In this document: one piece after another, positions 1-6,634 of the stretch
How the letters are laid out: each line of letters starts with the position of its first letter
Position numbering within the stretch: the stretch's first letter is position 1
Source: Dehalococcoidales bacterium
GTDB taxonomy: Bacteria > Chloroflexota > Dehalococcoidia > Dehalococcoidales > RBG-16-60-22
Direction of reading: 5' to 3'
Assembly (NCBI GenBank): GCA_030606585.1
Contig: JAUWGD010000071.1
Coordinates: 1-8,800, forward strand
DNA length: 8,800 nt
Notes under the pieces: model-generated
What the model was told of the DNA's origin: nothing
Seen by the model: the letters and a program-made list of their open reading frames with translations, nothing else
Databases searched by the model: none
Made by a program: the position numbers and the translations under genes

Positions 1-1
1 G

Positions 2-364
2 TTTGGGGAGGAAGAAGAGTTAAAGGAGTACATCAAGCAGGCTGAGGTCTTGCACCCGGAGTATAACGCCAAGCCCAGGGTGTACTATATCGGGCTTTTG
101 GACAAGTACTTCGTCGCCGGGGCGGTCTACGACCCTGAGGAAGACGAATGCCTGGAAGGTGCCACGGTAACGCTAAAGGATGATAAAGGCAAGAAGGTAG
201 CCGAGTTAAAGACGGACAACTTTGGAGACTTCTGGTTTGAGAGGCAGGAGCCGGGGGTATACTCGGTATTGATAGAGAAGGCGGGATATCTGGCGCGGAC
301 GATAGAGGATGTAGACGCCGGCAAAGACGTAAACGTCGGAGACATAGAGTTATCCAAGGGATAA
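2..364 (+). CDS. Transhydroxylase-type small (beta) subunit, 3' part only
   Basis: The reading frame is open from the left edge and ends at TAA 362-364, so only the last 120 residues are visible; the 4Fe-4S ferredoxin-like part expected upstream lies outside the window. The visible part begins with a linker (EVLHPEYNAKPRVYYIGL), as at the end of DMSO-reductase-family iron-sulfur subunits. It then forms a beta-sandwich/barrel of the carboxypeptidase-regulatory or Cna-B type, with GATVTLKDDKGKKV, then DNFGDFWF, then EKAGYLARTI, ending in VNVGDIELSKG. An electron-transfer subunit carrying such a C-terminal barrel is the known architecture of the small subunit of Pelobacter acidigallici pyrogallol:phloroglucinol transhydroxylase. 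The large subunit gene follows after 39 bases, so the two are almost certainly one operon and one cytoplasmic complex. The family assignment is good; the substrate cannot be read from this fragment. The TTG at 50 is an internal Leu codon, not a start. Confidence 0.85.
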   Translation, partial: FGEEEELKEYIKQAEVLHPEYNAKPRVYYIGLLDKYFVAGAVYDPEEDECLEGATVTLKDDKGKKVAELKTDNFGDFWFERQEPGVYSVLIEKAGYLARTIEDVDAGKDVNVGDIELSKG

Positions 365-393
365 CCTTAACCACTCTGTTGAAAAATCGATTT

Positions 394-399
394 GGGGGT
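394..399 (+). promoter_or_regulatory. Ribosome binding site of the large subunit
   Basis: GGGGGT lies four bases before ATG 404. It decides for the ATG at 404 over the in-frame TTG at 392, which sits upstream of and partly within the purine run and has no binding site of its own. Confidence 0.6.
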
Positions 400-403
400 A
401 AAC

Positions 404-3001
404 ATGCCGGAACAAGAGAGATCGATGGTAAAAGGAATGTCCTTTGGCGGTGTTACCGAAGATGCCAATGCCGCCCAGGTTGATGTCAAAGACGGTAAGA
501 TAATCAGAATCAGGCCGCTGCATTTCGACTGGAAGTACAAGCCGGAAGAGTTCAGGCCGTGGAAAATAGAGGCTCGCGGTAAGACCTTTGAGCCGACCAT
601 GAGGACGCTGCTGCCCCCCTTCACACTGGCTTATAAGAACCGGGTTTATTCTCCAAACAGGACCATGTACCCGCTCAAGAGGGTGGACTGGGACCCCGAT
701 GGCGAGAGAAATCCGCAGAACCGTGGCAAGAGCCGTTATCAGAGAATATCCTGGGACGAGGCTACGGATATAATAGCCGGCGAGATAAAAAGGATACAGA
801 AGAAATACGGCCCGACGGCGATACTGGCGCAGGCTGACGGACACGGGGAGACGAAGACTGTCCATGCCGCCCACGGGTGCTGCCGGAGATTGTTAAGGCT
901 CATGGGCGGTTATACTTGGCAGACCAGGAACCCGGACAGCTGGGAGGGGTGGTACTGGGGAGCCAAGCATGTCTGGGGCTGCGAGCCGGTAGGCAAGCAG
1001 CGTAACAATACCAATATTTTACCGGATATCGCGGAACATGCCGGGATGATTCTGTTCTGGGGCTGCGACCCCGAAACAACGACCTGGGGGTGGGGAGGAC
1101 AGACCGTCAGCCGGTTGTGCTACTGGTTTACTGAACTCGGTATAAAACAGGTGTATGTTTGCCCGGACCTGAACTACGGCGCGGCCATCCACGCCGATAA
1201 ATGGATTCCCATTCTCCCCAATACGGATGCAGCTTTACACCTCGCCATCGCTTATTTCTGGATTACCGAAGGTCTCTACGATAAAGAGTATATCAAGACG
1301 CACGCGGTAGGATTTGATAAATTCGAGGATTATGTCCTGGGCAAGGAAGACGGCATTCCCAAGACACTCACATGGGCATCGAAGATAACCGGGGTGCCGG
1401 TGAGGATAATCAAGGTGTTGGCCAGGGAGTGGGCGTCAAAAAGTACTTCGACGTGTCACAGCAACGGTGGCCCCTTCGTCAGGAGCCCGTACTCAACGGA
1501 GCCCTGCAGGCTGGAGGTATGCCTGCTCGGTATGCAGGGTCTGGGCAAACCGGGACGTCACCAGATGACCATGATTGAATGGGGAATCTTCGGGGGGTGG
1601 AACCCGCCGAACTGGAAAATCGGCGACGACACCAACCCAATGCCCGGGCCCGTAGTATGGCCGGCCGTGGTGGCGGCGAACCGCGGGTTTACCGAGGCGG
1701 ACATGCCGCAGCAGATTATTCCCAAGCTGCTGATTCACGAAGCCATTCTCAATCCTCCGCTGACCTGGTACGGCAACACACAGTGCCGATACCTGGTTGA
1801 AGACCAGTTCGTGAAATATCAATACCCCGCCGAGGGCTGCGCGGAAGTGCGCATGATATGGACCGATACGCCTTCGTGGATGTCGTGCTGGAACGGCTCC
1901 AACCGGATGGCGGACGCCTTCCGGAGTCCGCAGATAGAATTCGTGCTGGCGCAACATCCGTGGATAGAGAACGATTGTGAATTTGCCGATATTATCCTGC
2001 CGGCAACCACCAAGTTCGAGACAAACGATATCGGGGTTGATGTGTTTACCGCGGAATTCAGGACCGTTTTCCTCGACCCCAAATGCGTCGAGCCAAAGGG
2101 AGAGTCGAAGAGCGATTATGAAATCGTCTGCGCCATCGCCGATAAACTGGGCATGCTTGAAGAATATACTATGGGTGAAACCGAGGAGGGGCTGATTAAA
2201 AAGGGTTTTGATACCTCGGGCGTGCAGGATATGGTGACGTGGGACGAATTTAAGGATAAGGGGTATTACGTCATCCCCACCGATCCCGACTGGAAGAAAA
2301 AAGACGTCGGTATGAGGAAGTTCTACGAAGACCCGGCGAATAATCCCCTGAGGACTCCCTCCGGCAAACTGGAATACTATTCCCAGAGACTGGCGGATAA
2401 CTTCCCCGGTGATAACGAAAGGCCGCCGGTCCCGCACTGGATTGAAAAGGGTGACAGCCACGACGAGAGGCTTTCCGGCGAGAGGGCTAAAAAATACCCC
2501 CTGCTCATTGTTTCCAATCATCCCCGGTGGCGGGTGCATTCTCAGCACGATGATATGCAGTGGCTGAGAGAAATGGAAACATGTAAAATCGTCGGCCCTG
2601 ACGGCTATGCCTACCAGACGATGTGGATTCACCCGTCCGAAGCTGAGAAAAGGGGCATCAAACACGGCGACGTGGTCAATGTCTATAACGACAGGGGCGG
2701 TGTCCTCTGCGGGGCGTACGTAACGGAGAGGCTGATGCCCGGCACCGTCTACGTGGACCACGGGGCAAGGTATGACCCGATAGTGCCGGGAGAGCTTGAC
2801 CGGGGTGGTGCCATCAACACCATAACTCCGTATAAACCGATATCCAGGAACGCCACCGGGATGGCCGTGTGCGGATTCCTGGTCGAGGTTGAACGGGTCA
2901 ACGTGGATGAGTTAAGAAAGAAATACCCCGAAGTGTTTAACCGACCGTACGACCCGGCTTCCGGTCTATGCTACGAACGTATGATATACCGGGGTGAATG
3001 A
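404..3001 (+). CDS. Transhydroxylase-like molybdopterin oxidoreductase, large (alpha) subunit
   Basis: A complete 865-residue member of the DMSO reductase superfamily, expected to bind W or Mo through two pyranopterin guanine dinucleotides. The family's Pelobacter pyrogallol:phloroglucinol transhydroxylase has an alpha subunit of about 875 residues. Like that enzyme, and unlike acetylene hydratase or formate dehydrogenase, this protein has no N-terminal cysteine motif for a 4Fe-4S cluster: the first cysteines are C159-C160. The motif NPDSWEGWYWG (176-186) contains D178-S179, matching the Asp-Ser pair that supplies the metal-ligand serine and catalytic aspartate in transhydroxylase. H147 in ADGHGET is the likely counterpart of its active-site histidine. 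The dinucleotide-binding C-terminal domain covers about residues 695-830 (LLIVSNHPRWRVHSQ, then WIHPSEAEKRGIKHGDVV). The small-subunit gene lies just upstream. Non-redox hydroxyl transfer is the likely reaction class, but the true substrate is unknown. No twin-arginine signal is seen, so it is probably cytoplasmic. Confidence 0.88.
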   Translation: MPEQERSMVKGMSFGGVTEDANAAQVDVKDGKIIRIRPLHFDWKYKPEEFRPWKIEARGKTFEPTMRTLLPPFTLAYKNRVYSPNRTMYPLKRVDWDPDGERNPQNRGKSRYQRISWDEATDIIAGEIKRIQKKYGPTAILAQADGHGETKTVHAAHGCCRRLLRLMGGYTWQTRNPDSWEGWYWGAKHVWGCEPVGKQRNNTNILPDIAEHAGMILFWGCDPETTTWGWGGQTVSRLCYWFTELGIKQVYVCPDLNYGAAIHADKWIPILPNTDAALHLAIAYFWITEGLYDKEYIKTHAVGFDKFEDYVLGKEDGIPKTLTWASKITGVPVRIIKVLAREWASKSTSTCHSNGGPFVRSPYSTEPCRLEVCLLGMQGLGKPGRHQMTMIEWGIFGGWNPPNWKIGDDTNPMPGPVVWPAVVAANRGFTEADMPQQIIPKLLIHEAILNPPLTWYGNTQCRYLVEDQFVKYQYPAEGCAEVRMIWTDTPSWMSCWNGSNRMADAFRSPQIEFVLAQHPWIENDCEFADIILPATTKFETNDIGVDVFTAEFRTVFLDPKCVEPKGESKSDYEIVCAIADKLGMLEEYTMGETEEGLIKKGFDTSGVQDMVTWDEFKDKGYYVIPTDPDWKKKDVGMRKFYEDPANNPLRTPSGKLEYYSQRLADNFPGDNERPPVPHWIEKGDSHDERLSGERAKKYPLLIVSNHPRWRVHSQHDDMQWLREMETCKIVGPDGYAYQTMWIHPSEAEKRGIKHGDVVNVYNDRGGVLCGAYVTERLMPGTVYVDHGARYDPIVPGELDRGGAINTITPYKPISRNATGMAVCGFLVEVERVNVDELRKKYPEVFNRPYDPASGLCYERMIYRGE

Positions 3002-3040
3002 TAGTTAGCTGAATTGCCCTGTCTGAGAGCCTGAAAATAC

Positions 3041-3081
3041 GAAAGCCATAACTTTCACGGAAATGTGGAGTTATGGCTTTC
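3041..3081. terminator. Hairpin terminator between converging genes
   Basis: A perfect 13-bp inverted repeat (GAAAGCCATAACT at 3041-3053 against AGTTATGGCTTTC at 3069-3081) encloses 15 bases that can fold further. It lies 39 bases after the transhydroxylase stop and 22 bases beyond the SDR stop. Downstream on the + strand is moderately T-rich (ATTATCTTTATTT); on the - strand it reads GTATTTTCAG. It is probably a bidirectional terminator, although neither U-tract is strong. Confidence 0.7.
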
Positions 3082-3103
3082 AATATTATCTTTATTTAAA
3101 GGC

Positions 3104-3871
3104 TTATAGCATCACGGTGCCGCCGTCTACGTAGATGACCTGCCCTGAAATAAAATCCGAGTCCGACGAGGCCAGAAACAGGGTGGCTCCCACCAGGTCT
3201 TCCGGCTCCTCGCGCCGCGGGATAGACTGTCCCGAAGCGGCGGCATCGAATGATGCGCCGCCCCCGGTCATGTCTATGCTGGCTTCGGTAGCAGTGAATC
3301 CCGGGGCAATCGCGTTGACATTAATATTGGACTTACCCAGAGCATGAGCCAGGGCATGGGTCAGCGTGTAAATAGCGCCTTTGCCGCAGGCATACGGCAT
3401 AAAGACGGGTGCCCCGCCTACTCTGGCAACGTTGGATGCAATGTTGACAATCTTACCCTTACCTGCTTTTTCCATGAGGGGAACAATCGCTTTGCAGACC
3501 ATCCAGGTTCCTTTGACATTTACCGAGAATATCCTGTCCCATTCCTCTTCTGTCCAGAGGTGCCACGGTTTGGCCCTGATTCCGAACCATATGGCGGCAT
3601 TGTTAACGAGGATATCCACCCTGCCGTACTGTTTCATAACTTCATCGGCTATCTTCTGGGTGTCGCCGGCAACGGAGATATCCGCCTTGACGAAGGTAAC
3701 TTCCCCGCCTTTGTCCTTTATCTCCTTTTCCGTGGCTTCGGCTCTTTCCAGGCTGGTAGTGGTGAGAAGCAGCTTGGCCCCCTCCTCGGCGAACCTCATG
3801 GCAAAAGCCTTCCCCAGGCCGCGGCTGGCTCCGGTTATAATAGCTACTTTATCCTGTAAAACTGGCGACAT
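3104..3871 (-). CDS. SDR family NAD(P)-dependent oxidoreductase
   Basis: A 255-residue classical short-chain dehydrogenase/reductase, the usual length for the family. It has the cofactor motif TGASRGLG (13-20), NNAA (90-93), the active-site Asn in SVNVKG (N118), the catalytic Ser in NIAS (S146), and Y160-x3-K164 (YACGK). The PG motif at 190-191 and the C-terminal GQVIYVDGG are also typical. All catalytic residues are present, so it should be an active cytoplasmic enzyme interconverting an alcohol and a ketone, or a 3-oxoacyl-type substrate; FabG-like annotation is common but the substrate cannot be assigned. The ATG at 3871 is preceded by a perfect AGGAGG (3877-3882 on the complementary strand) at five bases. 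It is transcribed divergently from the CoA-transferase gene and convergently with the transhydroxylase operon. A promoter with a perfect TATAAT lies 42 bases upstream. Confidence 0.93.
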   Translation of the reverse strand: MSPVLQDKVAIITGASRGLGKAFAMRFAEEGAKLLLTTTSLERAEATEKEIKDKGGEVTFVKADISVAGDTQKIADEVMKQYGRVDILVNNAAIWFGIRAKPWHLWTEEEWDRIFSVNVKGTWMVCKAIVPLMEKAGKGKIVNIASNVARVGGAPVFMPYACGKGAIYTLTHALAHALGKSNINVNAIAPGFTATEASIDMTGGGASFDAAASGQSIPRREEPEDLVGATLFLASSDSDFISGQVIYVDGGTVML

Positions 3872-3912
3872 GCAATCCTCCTTTATTTTTACGATTCATA
3901 CCACCCGGGGGT

Positions 3913-3941
3913 ATTATACAACTTTGTGCCGGCCATTTCAC
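3913..3941 (-). promoter_or_regulatory. Sigma-70-type promoter of the SDR gene
   Basis: On the - strand GTGAAA (3941-3936, four of six matches to TTGACA) is followed after exactly 17 bases by a perfect TATAAT (3918-3913). The predicted transcript starts near 3906, giving a leader of about 35 bases that contains the AGGAGG of the SDR gene. Confidence 0.6.
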
Positions 3942-3957
3942 TCGGTATGTGTGAATC

Positions 3958-3987
3958 TTGACAAAGATAACTTTGACCGCCTAAAGT
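3958..3987 (+). promoter_or_regulatory. Possible promoter of the CoA-transferase gene
   Basis: A perfect TTGACA (3958-3963) is followed after 18 bases by TAAAGT (3982-3987, four of six matches to TATAAT). It faces away from the SDR promoter and would give a leader of about 40 bases. The -10 element is weak; the A/T-rich TATATAAA at 4002-4009 is too far from this -35 to be its partner. Confidence 0.35.
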
Positions 3988-4036
3988 TTTCATGGTAAGG
4001 GTATATAAATAATAGCTAGTTGAAACGAGGTGAAGC

Positions 4037-5230
4037 ATGGCCGGTCCGCTGGACGGAATCAGAATCCTTGACCTGACACAGGTATTATTCGGCCCTTTCG
4101 CTACGATGCTGCTCAGCGATTTAGGCGCCGAGGTTATTAAGATAGAGAGGCCGGAGGTCGGCGATATTGCCCGGGGCAACGGCCCCGTTGTCCGGGGGCA
4201 GAGCACTTACTTTCTCAGCCTTAATCGCGGCAAGAAAAGCGTTACGTTGAACCTGGCTACCGAGCAAGGGAAAAATGTATTGCTGAAGCTGGTAAAGAAC
4301 GTCGATGTCCTGGTGGAGAATTTCAAGCCCGGGACGATGGAAAATCTCGGCCTCAGCTATGATAAAGTCAGGGAACATAATCCCGCCATTATCTACGTGG
4401 CGGGTTCCGGCTTCGGGCAGTACGGACCCTATGCCGGCAAGCCTGCTTTTGACGTTATCGTTCAGGCTATGGGGGGTATTTTAAGTATTACCGGCGAGGA
4501 GGGCGGTCCGCCGGTGAGGCCGGGCGTATCCTACGGTGACATTACCGCCGGACTGTTTCTGTGTGTCGCCACTCTGGCCGCCCTTCAAGAACGCCATAAA
4601 AGCGGCGAAGGGCAGTTCGTGGATATCAGTATGCTGGACTGCCAGGTGACTGCTCAGGAGAACGCCTTCGTCCGCTATCTCAATACCGGTGAGATACCCC
4701 ATGCGCTCGGTACGAGGCACCCCGTCATGACGCCGTTTCAGGCCTTTCAGACCAAAGACGGCTATATCGCCGTGGCTCTCCGGGGCGGTATCAAGGACCA
4801 GTGGCCGCTCTTCTGTGCCGCCATTGACCGTGTCGATATCATCGACGACCCGCGATTCGAAGACGGCTGGATGCGCACCCAGAACTACAAGGTACTGGAG
4901 CCGATATTAACGGATGTCATGAAAACCAGGACCACTCAGGAGTGGGTCATAGAGCTGGAACAGGCGGGAATACCCTGCGGTCCGGTGAATACCATCGAGC
5001 AGGCGGCTGCTGACCCCCAGATAAACGCCAGGGACATGTTTATTGAAGTCGAGCATGCGGAGGCAGGCAAATTCAGGGTTGTTAATACGCCCTTCAAATT
5101 CTCCAGGACACCCAATAAGGTGGACAAAGCCGCGCCGGACCTGGGCCAGCACACCCGCGAAGTCTTGAGCCAACTGCTGGGGATGACCCATCAGGAAATT
5201 GAAAAGCTTAAAGATGCGAGTGTAGTCTAG
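4037..5230 (+). CDS. CaiB/BaiF (class III) CoA-transferase
   Basis: A complete 397-residue member of the class III CoA-transferase family (formyl-CoA transferase, CaiB, BaiF, benzylsuccinate CoA-transferase type), at the family's usual length. The N-terminus is diagnostic (PLDGIRILDLTQVLFGP, then LLSDLGAEVIKIERP at 25-39), followed by RGKKSVTLNL and VENFKPGTMENLGL. The expected catalytic aspartate is D168 in SYGDITAG, which in this family forms the mixed-anhydride and glutamyl/aspartyl-type CoA intermediates. A second conserved stretch, GQFVDISMLD, spans 192-201. It moves CoA between an acyl-CoA donor and a free carboxylic acid, as homodimeric interlocked rings in known relatives. The acid is unknown. 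The ATG at 4037 has GAGGTG four bases upstream. The neighbouring divergent SDR and the transhydroxylase suggest catabolism of a hydroxylated acid. Its stop is only 18 bases from the stop of the opposing flavodoxin gene. Confidence 0.93.
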   Translation: MAGPLDGIRILDLTQVLFGPFATMLLSDLGAEVIKIERPEVGDIARGNGPVVRGQSTYFLSLNRGKKSVTLNLATEQGKNVLLKLVKNVDVLVENFKPGTMENLGLSYDKVREHNPAIIYVAGSGFGQYGPYAGKPAFDVIVQAMGGILSITGEEGGPPVRPGVSYGDITAGLFLCVATLAALQERHKSGEGQFVDISMLDCQVTAQENAFVRYLNTGEIPHALGTRHPVMTPFQAFQTKDGYIAVALRGGIKDQWPLFCAAIDRVDIIDDPRFEDGWMRTQNYKVLEPILTDVMKTRTTQEWVIELEQAGIPCGPVNTIEQAAADPQINARDMFIEVEHAEAGKFRVVNTPFKFSRTPNKVDKAAPDLGQHTREVLSQLLGMTHQEIEKLKDASVV

Positions 5231-5248
5231 GGTTACCTGCTTACACTT

Positions 5249-5788
5249 TTAACCTGAAATTTTTTCGAGTACTTTCTTGACATCTCCTGCCAGTTTATCC
5301 AGGTCCTGCTGATTCGGGCGTCCCCGGATATCCCCCAATCTGCCTTTGGTGCTGTTTTCTTCGGAACCGTGAAACTCGCCGACATAGTACCATTCGCCGA
5401 CGATATCAAATCCCAGGTGCTCGAGAAATTGCCCGATGTATTTACCCACGGGTATGGCTTCGTTGACGCCGGTGTGCGGACCGGAATACGTAGCAAAGAC
5501 CACCCCGTATTTACCGGGCACCTTGGGAGAAGATAGCTTGACATAATCGCGTTCCCGGTAATGGTTCATCTTGTCTTTTATATATCGCATAACGGGTTCG
5601 GGCGGTTGCCACATGAAAGACGGCGACCCGATGAAAACCAGGTCGTAATCGTACAGGTCCTCGTCACCGGCTTCTTTAACAGGTTTCAATACCGAATCTA
5701 CGCCGCTGTTTTTCAGCGTATTATCGATAGTCTCGGCTACCTTTTGCGTGTTTCCCGTACCTGACCAGTAAATGATGAGTGCCTTCAT
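5249..5788 (-). CDS. Flavodoxin family protein
   Basis: A 179-residue single-domain flavodoxin fold. The FMN phosphate loop is SGTGNT (9-14) directly after the first strand KALIIYW. Flavin-stacking loops are expected at GSPSFMW (54-60, W60 next to the ring) and at ATYSGPHTG (99-107), a pattern that resembles FMN-dependent quinone-reductase-like flavodoxins more than short electron-carrier flavodoxins. The C-terminal RLGDIRGRPNQQDL is typical of the longer family members. It probably carries electrons in the cytoplasm. It is the last gene of the - strand operon, 20 bases after the DUF169 stop, with AGGAGG (5794-5799 on the complementary strand) five bases before its ATG. The partner is not known; the flavoprotein two genes upstream is a natural candidate reductase (inference). 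Confidence 0.88.
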   Translation of the reverse strand: MKALIIYWSGTGNTQKVAETIDNTLKNSGVDSVLKPVKEAGDEDLYDYDLVFIGSPSFMWQPPEPVMRYIKDKMNHYRERDYVKLSSPKVPGKYGVVFATYSGPHTGVNEAIPVGKYIGQFLEHLGFDIVGEWYYVGEFHGSEENSTKGRLGDIRGRPNQQDLDKLAGDVKKVLEKISG

Positions 5789-5808
5789 GGCTACCTCCTG
5801 TTATTAGT

Positions 5809-6570
5809 CTAGGGATTCTGGAACTCCCGGGCCATATCTTCCAGTATCTCCTTTTCCCACTGTAAAAATTTATCTCTACCGAGGGTGAATGCCTTGGGTT
5901 TCCATTCCATCTCCTTCAGGTTCTGCGCTATCGTCGGCAGCCAGTTATAGGGGATAGACGTCAGCACCCATCCCGGCGGGAATGCCTCTATGGATATCCC
6001 CCCGAAGCCCAACCCGGTGATAAAGTAGTTCACCTTGCCGGTGAGGTAGGGATAAACGAAAAGCCAGGAACAGGCCAGTGACGTTGTTACTTTACTTTCG
6101 TACATGTCCCCGGTAGAGTAGGCCATCGACCGCAGCACGATTTCCGCCTGTTTGGCATCGGTCATAAGAATCAGCAGGTCCGGCTCGAAGGTTATTTTGT
6201 CCAGCGGGGCGAAAACGACATAGTTAACGGTGCCGCTATCCAGGTTGTAATTATGCCGGGTGATTTTTTTATTGGCACGGGCTTCCTGAAAGATTCCCAG
6301 TCTTACCCCCAGTTCTCCGCTTTTCGCAAAGGACGGGCCTTCGCCACTCATCATTCCCAGGGTTTGTTTCCCGAAGCAGATTTCATTCTCTTTGGTGAAA
6401 TAGAAAGGGTCTTCTCTTCGCTGGGCTTCACTGAGCATTTCACAGAGAGCCATTTTTTTATCCAGCTGCTCTATGCCTTCCGGTTTGCGGAACAGGTACT
6501 TGATGCCCACGGGCGACTTCTCCAGTTTCAATTTACCGAAGATAGACAGGTCGGTTTGCAGCGGTCTCAT
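5809..6570 (-). CDS. DUF169 domain-containing protein
   Basis: A 253-residue protein that I recognise as DUF169, a family of unknown biochemical function found mostly in anaerobic bacteria and archaea. Recognisable elements are the N-terminal KLEKSPVGIKYLF, the cysteine region ALCEML (C43), then ICFGKQTLGM (C65), a central LDKITFEPDLLILMTDAKQA, then LACSWLF (C167), and a glycine-rich GLGFGGISIEAFPPG. The three cysteines at conserved-looking places could bind a metal or cofactor, but this is unproved. No signal peptide or membrane helix is seen. I chose ATG 6570 because it has a perfect AGGAGG five bases upstream; an in-frame ATG at 6591 would add seven residues and place that site inside the gene. 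It lies between the flavoprotein gene (64-base gap) and the flavodoxin gene (20-base gap), so a redox role is suggested by context only. Confidence 0.85.
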   Translation of the reverse strand: MRPLQTDLSIFGKLKLEKSPVGIKYLFRKPEGIEQLDKKMALCEMLSEAQRREDPFYFTKENEICFGKQTLGMMSGEGPSFAKSGELGVRLGIFQEARANKKITRHNYNLDSGTVNYVVFAPLDKITFEPDLLILMTDAKQAEIVLRSMAYSTGDMYESKVTTSLACSWLFVYPYLTGKVNYFITGLGFGGISIEAFPPGWVLTSIPYNWLPTIAQNLKEMEWKPKAFTLGRDKFLQWEKEILEDMAREFQNP

Positions 6571-6575
6571 ATTAA

Positions 6576-6581
6576 CCTCCT
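6576..6581 (-). promoter_or_regulatory. Ribosome binding site of the DUF169 gene
   Basis: AGGAGG on the - strand, five bases before ATG 6570. It rules out the upstream in-frame ATG at 6591 as the main start. Confidence 0.8.
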
Positions 6582-6634
6582 TTAGTCGCATATGCTTGTT
6601 AAGACGATTGAAATGTCACGCGATTATCGAATAG

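Noticed and set aside
1493..2761. A 422-codon open frame on the - strand inside the transhydroxylase large-subunit gene
   Set aside because: It lies fully antisense to a clearly coding gene with family motifs, its translation shows no recognisable domain, and long antisense frames are common opposite GC-rich codons.
3344..3998. Two + strand open frames of 171 and 205 codons opposite the SDR gene
   Set aside because: Both are antisense to a gene with all SDR motifs in place, have no Shine-Dalgarno site and no recognisable domain.
5231..5254. Inverted repeat GGTTA/TAACC between the CoA-transferase and flavodoxin stops as a terminator
   Set aside because: The stem has only five pairs with a 14-base loop and no T-tract, which is too weak to call.
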